Of a DNA stretch of 64,000 nucleotides, positions 43,800-56,070 are shown piece after piece; position 1 is the first letter of the stretch; each line of letters starts with the position of its first letter. Where the stretch lies: contig NC_019877.2 of the NCBI RefSeq assembly GCF_002234675.1, positions 651,001 through 715,000 of the forward strand, in the 5' to 3' direction. A program made the translations under genes and the position numbers. Source of the stretch: Oryzias latipes (taxonomy: Eukaryota; Chordata; Actinopteri; Beloniformes; Adrianichthyidae). The notes below the pieces were generated by a model that saw only the letters and a program-made list of their open reading frames with translations, did no database searches and was not told the origin of the DNA.

Positions 43800-44240
43800 A
43801 TGCCGTACGTAGCACCACTTACCCTGGTTGGTGGACAAGGAGGAGGCCCGTGTAGTTTTGACGGTGCACAAAATGGAGCTGTGCTTAAAAAGCTGGATGT
43901 GTGGGCCGGACCAACCCAAGTGAGATGTATAAAGGTCCAGATGTCTGACGGAAATGAAAGGATGTTTGGGAGAGAGGGTGATAATCATTACTCTTTCATG
44001 TTTGAGGATGGAGAAAACTTTACCTCCCTCACTCTTTGGCCCAATAATGCTGGAAATCGTCTGGGTGGCTTTAAATTCACAACATCCAACAACCGAAATT
44101 TTGAGGCTTTTATGACAAATGGAAAACCTTCGGTACCGGCAAGAGAAGTAGATGTTGGCTCTGGAATCTGTTTTGGAGTTCAGGGCAGGTCAGGATCTGA
44201 AATTGATGCATTTGGGTTCCTGTTCTTCAAAGTTCATTAA
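43800..44240 (+). CDS. Jacalin-like lectin domain protein, copy 2
   Basis: A 146-residue paralogue of copy 1 made by the large tandem duplication. The acceptor AG ends at 43778 and the ATG is at 43800. It keeps the GG loop (GGQGGG) and the GxxxD motif (GSEID, residues 132-136). It differs from copy 1 at T67M, K73N and S75T, a cluster of four base changes, and at three silent sites. The reading frame is intact, splice sites are intact, and AATAAA is at 44312-44317. Same inferred role as copy 1: cytosolic or unconventionally secreted glycan-binding protein. Whether both copies are expressed cannot be told from sequence. Confidence 0.87.
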   Translation: MPYVAPLTLVGGQGGGPCSFDGAQNGAVLKKLDVWAGPTQVRCIKVQMSDGNERMFGREGDNHYSFMFEDGENFTSLTLWPNNAGNRLGGFKFTTSNNRNFEAFMTNGKPSVPAREVDVGSGICFGVQGRSGSEIDAFGFLFFKVH

Positions 44241-45044
44241 GTAAACCGGTTCTAGAGGGCTAGATGGTGAAACAACAACCTGTGTGGGTTCAGCTTCTTG
44301 ATGAGAACAGAAATAAATGTGTCTGACAGAAATGATTTCACCTTCTAGCCTCCAGACAAAGACAACAGCTAATGATATCTGCTGTCATGAAAAGGGTTTG
44401 GTTCTTTGAAACAATCAGATGACATCTTTGAACAGATGTGTTCATGCTGCATCTGTGGCTGATGGGGACAATCACCTCTTTGATGGTTTTTCTTTTCTCT
44501 TTGATTTCTTCATCTGGTTTGTGGTTTTTTCTTTGGACTTTTACTGCAGTTTTCTGAATGTTTCCATCAGATTTTTGGATTTGCTGTCATTTTCCTGCTG
44601 TACTGAGAAACTCCTGATGATTTTCCTGTTATTGTCACTGGAATCCAATGTTTCTGTTGTCCTCATCATCTCTTCTGGAAATGGCATTCTATCAGTAAAT
44701 CTTGTTGGCGTGGACGCTGGAAAAAGCCCTTCAGTTCATGTCAAATCACTTTTTGTGCTCATCTAGTCTGTATGATTTGGAAAATAAAAACTCAACCAAA
44801 TCAGGAGTGCTATGAATTCTTAGACTGAACACAAATACATGTTGAAACATTTCTACCAGTTTGGGAGCATCCCTAAAGATGTAGGGGGTTAAACCCCTCT
44901 CACAAGGAAGGTGACGGCAACACCCGATGTCAGGTCTGGATGATACAGATGCCGACCAATCACAAGCGATGACAGCTCAACAGCTCCAGAACAATAAGGA
45001 GGTCAACAGGGACGTCTTTCAAGAAAGACAACCAGACAGACAAT

Positions 45045-45045
<1 letters not shown>
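44241..45045 (+). other. Lectin gene 2 3' UTR and flank
   Basis: Duplicate of 26840-27640, with the proximal AATAAA at 44312-44317. No additional gene. Confidence 0.6.
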
Positions 45046-45082
<37 letters not shown>

Positions 45083-45111
45083 AACACACACACACACACA
45101 CACACACTAGT

Positions 45112-45143
<32 letters not shown>

Positions 45144-45192
45144 ACCAGTATACACACACACACACAAGCACACACACACACACACACACACA
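45046..45192 (+). repeat. (CA)n microsatellite, second copy
   Basis: Interrupted (AC)n. The first pure block is longer and the second shorter than at 27643-27783, showing slippage or rearrangement after duplication. Confidence 0.95.
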
Positions 45193-46266
45193 GATTCCAG
45201 AGGGGAGCTGTCAGGTACCGGCCATCAAAAGGAAGCTTCAGCCAAGGTTGTGCTGAGGCCACTTCATCCTGAATACACCTGTTCTTTTTCAATTCCAGTT
45301 CTTTGCATCCTGAGGCTCAATTGCTGCATTATGATTTCCCCTTTACTTGCTGCAAAGCGGAGCCACCAGAAAACTAAAACTAAACTGAATGCAGGCCTCT
45401 CCCACACCGAAAGCTGAGACAGGTTATGTACAAAAACACAAATATTTAATAATAAAAATACCATTGTTAAAAGACCCAGAAAGACACAAACCCTAACACC
45501 ACAAATGATAGGTCATGCCAAAGCCAGAACACCATCCTCCTACAGTTCCAGTGTTTGCTCCCCAGATTCAGCAACGAGTCCTGTTAGCCATGCCCATGGC
45601 GTCCACCAGCAGAAGCTGATGCCCTTCTGTTGTCCGGTGTGGGAAAACTTCAGGCTCCAGAGGCATCCGGAGAGTCACAAACCCTCTGCAGGTGATGAGC
45701 TGGTGGACAAAGGAAGAACCAATTTACTAAAGGGTAGTAAAAGGCAGTAAAAGAGCTCCTGAGTTTCAAGGTGGGGGGGTTAGACAAGCTCTTACCCGAG
45801 TACCTCAAGTCCCTGGATTCTGTGGGAGTGTCCTGGCTGACACATCCCTTTTCCAGAAGGGAGGCTTGAGGGTGTGTTCCAACCACCGGGGAATCACACT
45901 CCTCAGCCTCCCTGGGAAAGTCTATGCCAGGGTTCTGGAGAAGAGAATTCATTTGATAGTCAAAACTCAGATCCAGGAGCAACGGTGCGGTTTCTGTCCT
46001 TGTCGTGAAACAGTGGACCAGCTCTACAGTCTCTGCAGGGTTATAAAGGGTTTTGGGGAAGTTCACTCATCCAGTCGATATGTATTTGGTGGATCTGGAG
46101 AAAACATTCAGCCGTGTCCCCTCTGGTGTCCTGTGGAGGGCGCTCTGGGAGTACGGGGTCCAGAGAGCCTTACTGTATGGTGGCTGCCCTGGCTGAAGCT
46201 CTTCTCACAGAGGTCGCTGAGACACATTTGGCAAACGTGGATGTCTGAATTCACTTCGCCTCTGCC
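45193..46266 (+). mobile_element. Spacer and RTE reverse-transcriptase fragment, second copy
   Basis: Duplicate of 27784-28859. The RTE piece is at about 45647-46207. Confidence 0.75.
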
Positions 46267-49200
46267 GGCGCCTTTCTTACCGTGCCAGGGGTCTCGTGGT
46301 TCCGTGGGACCGATGGCTGGCGTCATTCAAGGACTATTTGCTGGCTTTGGGCCACATGGATCTGGCCGAAGCGCGGAAATGTGCGCTTCTCCGCCATTGC
46401 CTTGGACAGGAGGGACAACGAATCTTTGCAGTGCTCACCTTCTCAGATGATAAGTACGCTACGGCCAAGGCCGCACTTAAGTTCTGTTTTGTTTGGGTAG
46501 GAGCCGTCGGATGAGTCGTTTTGAGTTTCGGCAGCGCTGTCAGCAGCCAGGTGAGACAGTCGCACATTTTGTATTGGCGAGACGTGAGCTGGCAAAACTC
46601 TGCGATTTTGGGACATTAGAGGATGGACTCATAGTTGAATATTTATTTAAAAAACAGTCTTCAGCTGAGGGACAGGCTGTTACTGGAATCTGACTCCATG
46701 ACATTAGCAGATGCTTTAGTGATCGGGAGACAGTTGGAATCTGCCCTGTTGGAGGCGTACTGATTCGCCCGCGCTGCAGACCCACCTGTGACGTCATCAT
46801 CACCGACGCATGATGATCTACCGTACAAGAACGTTGACAGCAGACCCAGAATGAGTGGGTCCTGGCGTTGTAACAACTTTGGCTCCAATCAACACTCTGC
46901 TAGAGACCAGTCATGTCCTGCAAACGGGAAACGCTGCCGTAACTATAACAAGCTGAACCATTTTGCACCCTGCTGTCGCTCTTCTCCGACGCGCGCTGGC
47001 CCTTCCACCATTCCCATTAATTCAGTGCAGAGCTCACTTCCAGCTTTCAAGCTTTGCACCTGTCGTGTGGGCACAGCCCAAATTCCACTGCTCGTAGATA
47101 CAGGTGCTAAGGTGTCAATTTTAAATAAATCCACATATGATCGTTTCTTCAGCCGTGTGCGTCTGGAAGCTACAGTTTGGAATCTATCTGGTTATGGCCA
47201 TTTTCCTATCTCCACTCTGGGCGTTGTTCGTCTCCCTGTTACTTACAATCAACATTGTGCTCCGGATGCAGAGTTCTGTATCACTCAGGGAGGGGCTAAC
47301 ATCATGGGCCTATATTTGTTCCTTGCTCTCGGGTTTTCGGTGATGGATTCTAGTGGCACTTGTGTCCTGCAGGTCGTCTCGTCCTGGCCAGATCGCTACC
47401 CCCAACTCTTCACAGGGCTCGGTCGCATGTCCGCCTTTGTGCACCAGCCCACTGTTGACTCGTCTGTACACCCAGTTATCCAACCACTGGGGTGCATTCC
47501 TCTGGCCCTGCGCAATAAAGTTGAGGCTGAGCTGGGTCACCTAGTGGAAGAGGATGTTATCGAACCGGTTGACGCCTCACCGTGGATGTCTAATTTGGTG
47601 GTAGCAAGGAAAAAAGGGGGCGATCTGCATCTTTATGTTGACTCGTCAGATGTGAACAAAGCCATAATTCCTGATTAGTACCCTTTGCCTACAGCTGAGG
47701 AGCTCGCCAGTCATTTTCATGGTTCCACTGTCTTTAGTAAGATGGACTTCCAAAATGGCTACCTGCAGGTTCCCCTTGCACCTGCTAAGATGGACCTCAC
47801 AGCTTTTGTTACACATGTGGTGGTGTTCAGATTTAAACGCATGGCTTTTGGTCTTTCCTCAGCTTCAAGCTGTTTTCAGTAGATTATGTCGCTCATCCTG
47901 GCAGGTAGGCCGGGTGTCTCCATCTATCTGGATGATGTGGTCGTACACGCACCCACCATGGCACTGCATGACGCTCATCTGGTGCAAGTTTTTCAACGTT
48001 TCAAACAGCATGGCGTGAAACTAAATGCTGGGAAGTGCGTGTTTGGTGATACGGAGGTTGAGTTTTTGGGTTTCAGGCTCTCACAGGCAGGAATAGCGCC
48101 CATTTTGTCTCACATGGAGGCCATTCTGTCTTTGCCAGATCCTCAGTCACCAGCCCAGCTGTTCTCTTTCTTGGGGATGGCTGCCTACTACCTTCGATTC
48201 ATCCCACATTTCTCCAACTAGACAGCTCCTTTGTGTAGCTTGCTTCGGAAAGACACATTCTGGGACTGCACCCCAGCCTGCCACGAGGCTGTGCGTGTCA
48301 TAAAACAGCAGCTCACCTCTCCTCCCACTTTGACCCATTTTAGCCAGATGGCATCTACGTTGGTCACCTGTGACGCCTCCAGCGTGGCCCTTGGTGCTGT
48401 GCTCTCCCAGATCCACGAGGGGGTGGAACGACCAGTGGCGTTCGCCTCCAGGGCTTTCACTCCAGCTGAGCAGAAGTACTCGGTGGGGCAGAGGGGACTC
48501 TGGCATGTCTATCTATATGGTAGGGCTTTCACCATACGCACAGATCACCAGGCACTGACGTCATCGTTGGCAACTCAGGGGTCCGGACACAAAACCATGA
48601 GATTGCTGAGGTGGGCTGACCGGCTACACCAGAACAACTTCAGCTTGGAGTTTATTCCAGGGCGTGCTAACACAGTGGCAGACATTCTGTCCACCATTGG
48701 GGTGTCCCTGGCTCTGCTCATGATTAGTCACAAACTGAAACAACCCCTGGACTGTTTGAGGGCACAGCCTGTCCCTCCACAGGGAACTCAAGGTTTGCAG
48801 AAAGTCAGGGCCCGGGTTATAAATTCACAGGCTCGGATGAAGAGACAATTTGACGACACACATTGAGTGCAGACCCCTTCACTAGCTGTTGGGGATTGGG
48901 TCAGGATTAAACGGGCTCACCGCCAGCATAAATTTCAGTCATACTGGTCAGATCCTCTCCAGGTCACTCAGAAGCTGGTGTCGGCCACCTACAGACTAGA
49001 AAGTGGGACACGGTGGCACTCAAACCGTCTGCACAAAGTCCCAGCCCCGAAAACACCTATGTCATCTCCGTCATCCACAGCAACCTTGGTTTGGCCAGCC
49101 AGGCCGGGGACCAACCGGGCTCGGAGGTGTGCCACTCAGGCCTGAAGCGAAAGTTCAGCCAGCACAGCCAGAGAGGATAAGAGGCCCATCTATCTGGCAC

Positions 49201-49474
49201 AGAGACTATGTGACTGGGTGATGGTGACACTGGGGTGGGAGAGTTGGAGGTTCCGTTTCAGTGAAGGGGGGGAAGGAATGTTATGTCTGAAAGTGTTCAG
49301 ATTAATGTCGTGTTGGTTGCGGTTAAAGCAACGTTAATAAGTAGTGAGTTACTGCACCTTTAAGAGCTGAAGCTCTTTGACTGCAAAGGTTGAGATAAAG
49401 ATGTTGGGGGGGTTGGGGGAAAATAAAGAAGTTTTGAGCAGCAACGCCGCGTGATCCTTGTCTTGATGCAGACA
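46267..49474 (+). mobile_element. Gypsy element 2, second copy
   Basis: Duplicate of 28860-32067. The protease-RT-RNase H frame at 46788-49145 keeps the same four in-frame stops (47676-47678, 47880-47882, 48219-48221, 48864-48866). The 3' LTR is at about 49279-49474. The integrase core is deleted as in copy 1, so both lesions predate the duplication. Confidence 0.9.
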
Positions 49475-49483
49475 CAACCGACC

Positions 49484-50530
49484 TGAACACCTTTGGGGTC
49501 AAACATGGTGTCTGTTCACGGAAAATCCATGACGAGGTCCAATGGCCTCCCTGCTCCGGTTCAGAGCAGGGAAGCCGTTCACATCATATGTTTCTGGGCG
49601 CCACTGTTGTTCCCCACATGGGCATTAAAATCCTCATGGTTGAGCGGGGGCTGGAGAGTAAGCCCCCACCAGACAGCTGCCTCACACCTTCAGCAACTCC
49701 AGAATGGTAGAAAATCCAACCTGTCTGGAGGGATTGAGTTTGCAATGTGAGGTCTAAAGGTGAGAGAGTCATCAATCCAGACACCCAAGTACTTGTATTC
49801 GTGAAAATACTCTATGACTTTTCCATCCAAGGTGGACACCATTGGAATTGTTTCAGGGACCTTCTTTGAGTTTGAAAACAACATTAGCTTAAAATTGTCA
49901 GCATTGAGAAGTCATTTTAACTGAATAAGTGAATGCTGGACAGCAACAACAGCTTTGTGCAGGGTTTCAATCGTTTAAGACTGTGGCACCCCCCTGTGGA
50001 CAGTAACAATTATAGAACAGAGACCTTCATGTTTAAAGCATTGGGTCCTGTTGTTCAGATTATAAAGAATTGTAAGTGGTTCTGCAATAAAATCTGCTGC
50101 CAGTTTCAAAAAGTAAGACTCCATTAAGTCTGGCCCAGGAGGTTTTCTGTGATCCAATGCCTTTAAAGCATCATGCACTTCATGCAGAGTAAAAGATACA
50201 AAGTTAAATGGGTTCCCAGAAAACATGGGGGATTCTATGCAAGACTTTGTTGAGGACATTCCTGCAGAATCAAACCAGGAACCTGATGATAAAAAATGCT
50301 TGAGGAAGGGGTTGAGTCATTTCAGACCCAGAGATAGACTTGATCACTTTCCAGAATTTCTGTGGGTAGTTAAGGTTCTCATTAGTGACGGACTAAAAAG
50401 TATTCTGATTTGGCCTTTTTTATAACAGAAGGACACTTATTCCTGAGCTGTTCAAAAACAGACCAAACAGTGGAGAAATCAGTTTTGAATCAGTTCTTTG
50501 ACATGGAGAAGTAAGACAGAGTCCTCCACT
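49484..50530 (-). mobile_element. RTE endonuclease scrap and non-LTR RT fragments, fuller copy
   Basis: 49484-49727 duplicates 32077-32320. 49747-49884 carries DGKVIEYFHEYKYLGVWIDD. 49975-50259 carries FTLHEVHDALKALDHRKPPG and PDLMESYFLK, the RT N-terminal motif of fish LINEs, continuing to about 50530. The part from 50128 on is missing from the left unit but is homologous to 14250-14830. Confidence 0.75.
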
Positions 50531-50765
50531 GAGTGAACAAGTGACATCATTATACAGAGCAAGGATGCACTGAAGTTTGAACAGGTCTCTGGGCAAAGCT
50601 GGCATCAAGTTTATACCAGAATCCAACAGAGTCAGTGACTGTTCTGAACTCAGAAAAGCTACAGAGCATGTGAACTGGTAGCAAATTGATCACGGGGATT
50701 TTCAGTTCCCCTGCTATAGGCCCAGAAACAACGGCTCATCCCAAGATCCCAAAAGACCAATAGGC

Positions 50766-51121
50766 TGTCACGGGGGGAAAGGGAAGTACACAGGCGCAGA
50801 GAGGAGAGGAGGCAGGAGGTTGCAGGGGAACGGGGTTTAATAACAAAACTAAAGACAAAACCAAAACCACTGCATACGGCAGGCTAGAAACTCGAAACAC
50901 TAAAAATGCACTAAGCTCGAAAACCGGGGAAGAATACAATATGGACCAGCACAGGAGGAAGGGAAAGACAGCACTTAAATACATACAAGGCAACAAGACA
51001 CAGGTGGAAACACTCAGGACTGATGGGCAAGGTAAAACTCAAAACAACAACAAAACAGGAAATACTACAAAATAAAACAGGAAACCCAGGAACAAAACAC
51101 AAAGGAACTGAAACCGTTACA
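50766..51121 (-). mobile_element. Solo LTR with 5-bp target-site duplication
   Basis: A 356-bp element with TG...CA ends (TGTCACGG...CGTTACA), flanked by TAGGC at 50761-50765 and 51122-51126. The unoccupied homologous site near 14842 has no insertion. On the minus strand it has a TATTTAAG box in the middle and a TTATTAAACC-type polyadenylation region near the end, the order of an LTR promoter and terminator. No internal region, so it is the product of LTR-LTR recombination. Confidence 0.93.
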
Positions 51122-51207
51122 TAGGCCTATGAATGAAATAAGTAATGCCATCATCCACAAACGAAAACACTTATCAGAAGTGAAGAGTACAGACCTCAGA
51201 ATGAAAG

Positions 51208-51320
51208 GCAGGTCCAGACCTGTTAGTTCCAGGAGGATGTTGCAGATCCAGACCTGTTAGTTCCAGGTGGATGTTGCAGATCCAGACCTGTTAGCTCATT
51301 ATACAGCATCAGGTTCAAGC
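51208..51320 (+). repeat. 34-bp minisatellite, short array
   Basis: About three units, duplicate of 33168-33290. Confidence 0.88.
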
Positions 51321-51410
51321 CAGGTAGTTCCAGGAGGATGCAGTTGTCAAAATCCAACAATATTTATAGACCCAGATATTTATCATTCAATCCATAAAAA
51401 TATTGACTTA

Positions 51411-52960
51411 GTCAGAGGACATCAGACCTTCACTGATAGTGAGCCTGAAACTGAAGCTTCACAAATCCAGTCAGCATAACCACACCTCCTTCCGACCCAG
51501 AGACTGAGCCAGAATTAGATGCTTCTCCTTCACAAACATTGGAGAACATCTCTGAGAAGGTTCCAGCCCAAATGAACACTGAACCATCCAACAATGAAAG
51601 GGAGGAAGTGGAAAGTTGGGACATTTCTGATGAAGCAGTCGTGTGCAAACTTCTGGGAGAAGAAACCAACTGTTCCAGCCAATCAGAGCCAAAGCAAAGG
51701 TCTCCCTCTGGAGAAGGTTAAAAATGGTTCTGACACCAGCAAGATGGAAAAAGTACAAGAGTGACACTCCTGTGGTCGTCCCAGATCAAAGCTGTCCAGA
51801 GATTTCAGAATATTTCAGAAGATCTGTGAGTCCATCTGTGGATGATCAAGACAGAGACTCAGCGCTTGACTCTCAGTCTGCTGAGTCTGGATTGGGTGAA
51901 GAGGAAACGTCTGACGACAAAGAAAAGTCTGATGACGAAGACGAAGAAACATGAGATTATGAAGACGAGGAAACATCAGATGATGAAGAGGAGGAAATAT
52001 CAGTGTGACAAAGCCACATAAATGTATCATGTTTTCTGTATTTTACACCCTATGAGGTGATTTTTATTTATTCTATTTTAGTGTATGTGTGTAATTTGGG
52101 TATTTGTGTACCGGGGATGCCGCTGACGTCACTCCTCACAGCTGATGCGATCAGCTGGGGTGCGTTAACACACGGCATGGCTTCCGGGTTAAAAAGGGAC
52201 AGACAAGGTGGGCTGGAAGCCTAAGGAGAGTGGAAAACTCTGACGAGAGGGAAAGGGAGACTAAGAAGGCCCTTCCAAGGAGCAAGCACGCACGGAATAC
52301 CCCGGAAACCGACCATCGGGAGATACAGAGGAGGATCTGACGTGGACCTTTCAAAATTCTGCCGTTAGGATTATTATTAGTTTCTTTTGGGGATGGACGT
52401 GGCTGGAAAGTGACCAAGAGCAAACTGAGACTCCCTGACGTTAACCCGAAGGACGGGGTGAGATCTTTTTTTCTTTTTCGTTTGACTTTGGGAGGAATTT
52501 TTAAGTTGGAGCGCTTACACGCGTACAGGTGGAAGTCGCTAGACGGACAATAGGGAATCATTGTAAATGCGTGCACGGACCTATAATGTAATCGGGAGCG
52601 CCATTCATGGAGTGTGACTGGGTTCAATGAAATTATGATGGTTAAAGAACATTTCTTGATTTGAGTGGTTGTTCATTTGTTCATTTGTGTTCCATAGTCA
52701 ACCCACGACAATTATCTTAAGACTCTAAATGAACTGTAGAGTGTTACATCAGATGAATAAGAAGAAGGAACATCACATGACGAGGAAGAAATGTCCGCTG
52801 ATGAAGATGAAACATCAGCTGATGAAGATGTCAAGTGTTCTGATCAATCTGAAGACACAAGTGGACAGAAGATTTCCATGTGGAAATAGATTTAAAAAGG
52901 TGCTCATGCCAGCGAGCAAATGCCAGTTTAAAAGAAGATTAAAGAACTAAGACTTGAACT
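51411..52960 (+). pseudogene. Third copy of the acidic gene, split by an LTR-like repeat
   Basis: Duplicate of 33361-34940 with a 26-bp deletion near 51427 and the LTR-like repeat at 52004-52710. Same stops as the left unit. Confidence 0.6.
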
Positions 52961-53056
52961 AAACCAAAGTCGGGTTTTCTCCTGGTGCTCTGGTTCACCC
53001 TTAAAAAAACTCAGAAGTTTTTACTTTTATGTAGACATCTGAATGGCATGTTGCGG

Positions 53057-53767
53057 AGACAACTCTTGCAGTAAGAAATATTTATTTGACATACTTAATT
53101 TTACACATTCTTTAAGTTGGCATTCACATCTTTTCGTTTGGCATAAGGCTCCGTTCAATTCCATGAGAAATTTCCATAAAACTTTCGGGTAACAAAGCCC
53201 CCAACACCAAAATCATCCAGAAGAAGAAAATTGTAAATGTATAATCAGTGTGTAATAAAATGGGGTGTGTTTTCGGCGGCATTCCATTTTCATTTAATTT
53301 CCCAGTATGGCTGCTATGTGTGACCCGGCACCATTGACCGTTGGGCCGCCCCCGTTCGAGTACAGCGCCACGAAGGGAACATGCTATCTGTTGGATCTGC
53401 TATGTGTGACCCGGCACCATTGACCGTTGGGCTGCCCCCGTTCGAGTACAGCGCCATGAAGGGAACATGCTAACTAGTGGATCTGCTATGTGTGACCCGG
53501 CACCATTGACCGTTGGGCCGCCCCCGTTCGAGTACAGCGCCACGAAGGGAACATGCTATCTAGTGGATCTGCTATGTGTAACCCGGCACCATTGACCGTT
53601 GGGCTGCCCCATTCGAGTACAGCGCCACGAAAGGAACATGCTATCTAGTGGATCTGCTATGTGTGACCCGGCACCATTGACCGTTGGGCCACCTCATTCG
53701 AGTACAGCGCCACGAAGGGAACATGCTATCTAGTGGATCTGCTATGTGTGACCCGGCACCATTGACC
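53057..53767. repeat. 348-bp unit fragment and 86-bp satellite, second copy
   Basis: Duplicate of 35037-35747: the LTR-like fragment at 53057-53210, spacer, then about five 86-bp units at 53313-53767. Confidence 0.9.
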
Positions 53768-54322
53768 GATCAGCTGGGGTGCGTTAACACACGGCATGGC
53801 TTCCGGGTTAAAAAGGGACAGACAAGGTGGGCTGGAAGCCTAAGGAGAGTGGAAAACTCTGACGAGAGGGAAAGGGAGACTAAGAGGGCCCTTCCAAGGA
53901 GCAAGCACGCACGGAATACCCCGGAAACCGACCATCGGGAGATACAGAGGAGGATCTGACGTGGACCTTTCAAAATTCTGCCGCTAGGATTATTATTAAT
54001 TTCTTTTGGGGATGGACGTGGCTGGAAAGTGACCAAGAGCAAACTGAGACTCCCTGACGTTAACCCGAAGGACGGGGTGAGATCTTTTTTTCTTTTTCGT
54101 TTGACTTTGGGAGGAATTTTTAAGTTGGAGCGCTTACACGAGTACAGGTGGAAGTCGCTAGACGGACAATAGGGAATCATTGTAAACGCGTGCACGGACC
54201 TATAATGTAATCAGGAGCGCCATTCATGGAGTGTGACTGGGTTCAATGAAATTATGATGGTTAAAGAACATTTCTTGATTTAAGTGGTTGTTCATTTGTG
54301 TTCCATAGTCAACCCACAACAA
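53768..54322 (+). repeat. Truncated 5' LTR-like repeat of Gypsy element 3, second copy
   Basis: Duplicate of 35748-36310, short by 8 bp near 54292. Confidence 0.75.
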
Positions 54323-55638
54323 TTATCTTATCCAATGAGGATTATGAAGTGGATGATGTGAATGAGGATGCTGGGGTTGAAGGTGCTGAGACAGAAGAAG
54401 CTCATACACAAGAACAAAACTGTCAAACGGAGAATGCCAATCTAGCTCAGGAGGTGGCAGCACTTAAAGATCATGTGAATGAATTAGAATAAACTTTCAG
54501 AGCATCTGTCACAAGCTCTCTTAACCGAGAAAGTAATTTCAGGGAGTATGTGGACATCAGCTTTGCTAAGCTAGAAAAACCTTTAATGTCCAGCATATAA
54601 AAGCTAGAGAAGGATGTGGTGAACTGTTTATTGCGAAGGGATGAGAAATGGCAGAACCAACTAAAGAAACTTAGGACTGTTAGTGCCCCTCTACCACGGC
54701 GAACAGTAGCCATATCCATCGAAACAGATTACATTGTAAGACCCACTCCCTGTCATTCACACCAAATAAGTCAGTCTGGTGCAACCTCCTTTTACTCCAA
54801 ACCTCCCGTTCGGTTGGATTTTCCCACGTTCGGTGGTCCGCAGACCTCGGATGCGCTGAATTTCATTGAACAGTGTGAAAACTATCTTGACCTTAGACCC
54901 TTATCAAATCATCAACTGTTAGGAGCCCTGTCAGCGGTTCTGAAGGGACCTGCTTTAAGCTGGTGGAAAGCCACTAAATCTGTTGTGCATGATTGGTTGA
55001 CATTCAAGGAGGCTTTTTTATCCGCTTTTCTGCCAACTGATTATTTAAGTGAAGTGGAAGAGTAATTAAGAACAACTGTGCAGAGGCCGGAGCAGTGTTT
55101 ACGTGACTTTGCCTATGACTATAGGACTTTGTGTCTGAAGTGGAAACGCGACATGACAGAGGAAGAAATAGTTCGGCGGATACTTAATAACATCAACACC
55201 AAGGTGGCCGGCTGTCTGCGTGGCACCGTTTCATCGGTAGCCCAGCTGGTGAAAATAGGTTCAATGGTAGAGAAGGACTGTTCAGGAGCTAAGGAGTACT
55301 GGCAGAAGGTGCATGCTGGTGCTGATAGACCACCCAAAAGACAAACTGAGCGGAAAATGATACCAAAAGGAGCAATAGGGGTCACAGTGGGAAAACAGAA
55401 CCCACAGAAAGGTCATGAGCCTAAACTTTTAATGATCCCAATCACCATACGGGGGGTGAAAGTTGAGAATGTAGTGGACACTGGGAGCACGTTTACATTG
55501 ATGAGGAATGGTTTATGGAGAGAATTAGCTCGGAACGAGGAAAGCATTCAACCTGCTGAAAGACAATGGTTTGTCATGGCGGATGGAACAGTGCATCAAG
55601 CCCTTGGTAAAAAGACCATTTGTTTGGAAGGACAAGTG
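54323..55638 (+). pseudogene. Gypsy element 3 gag-protease fragment embedded in satellite
   Basis: One frame runs from the coiled-coil start through three TAA stops (54490-54492, 54598-54600, 55063-55065) to gag core, gag end ([19 protein letters not shown]) and an aspartic protease with VVDTGSTFTLM near 55474. Coding homology stops at about 55635 inside GGACAAGTGCC, and the next bases are satellite. No RT or integrase. Satellite lies on both sides, so a piece of a Gypsy element was inserted into or captured by the array. The right edge of the 18-kb duplication (55202) lies inside this frame. Confidence 0.88.
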
Positions 55639-56070
55639 CCACGAAGGGAACATGCTTTCTAGTGGATCTGCTATGTGTGACCCGGCACCATTGACCGTTG
55701 GGCTGCCCCATTCGAGTACAGCGCCACGAAGGGAACATGCTATCTAGTGGATCTGCTATGTGTGACCCGGCACCATTGACCGTTGGGCCGCCCCATTCGA
55801 GTACAGCGCCACGAAGGGAACATGCTAACTAGTGGATCTGCTATGTGTGACCCGGCACCATTGACCGTTGGGCCGCCCCCGTTCGAGTACAGCGCCACGA
55901 AGGGAAAATGCTATCTAGTGTATTTGCTATGTGTGACCCGGCACCATTGACCGTTAGGCCGCCCCCGTTCGAGTACGACGCCACGAAGGGAACATGCTAT
56001 CTAGTGGATCTGCTATGTGTGACCCGGCACCATTGACCGTAGGGTCGCTCCCGTTCGTGGAAACCACTAG
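55639..56070. repeat. 86-bp satellite, about five units, with transition to the AT-rich segment
   Basis: Begins mid-unit at GCCACGAAGGGAACATGC. Compared with where the left array stops (TTGACCG at 53767), about 25 bp of a unit is missing. The last unit changes at CGTTCGTGGAAACCACTA, as at 9465-9485. Confidence 0.92.

Larger units (their letters stand above)
37191..55202 (+). repeat. Large tandem duplication, right unit
   Basis: Second copy of 19750-37190, about 18.0 kb. It keeps the 50128-50766 segment deleted from the left unit and the uninterrupted continuation of the gag-protease ORF beyond 55202, so its right edge is the ancestral one. It contains lectin gene 2, a second Harbinger copy and a second Gypsy element 2. 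Confidence 0.95.

Noticed and set aside
19750..55202. Duplication simply an assembly artefact of two haplotypes
   Set aside because: Not excluded. The exact AA junction, the one-sided 640-bp deletion and the continuous ancestral right edge at 55202 favour a real duplication, but only long reads can settle it.
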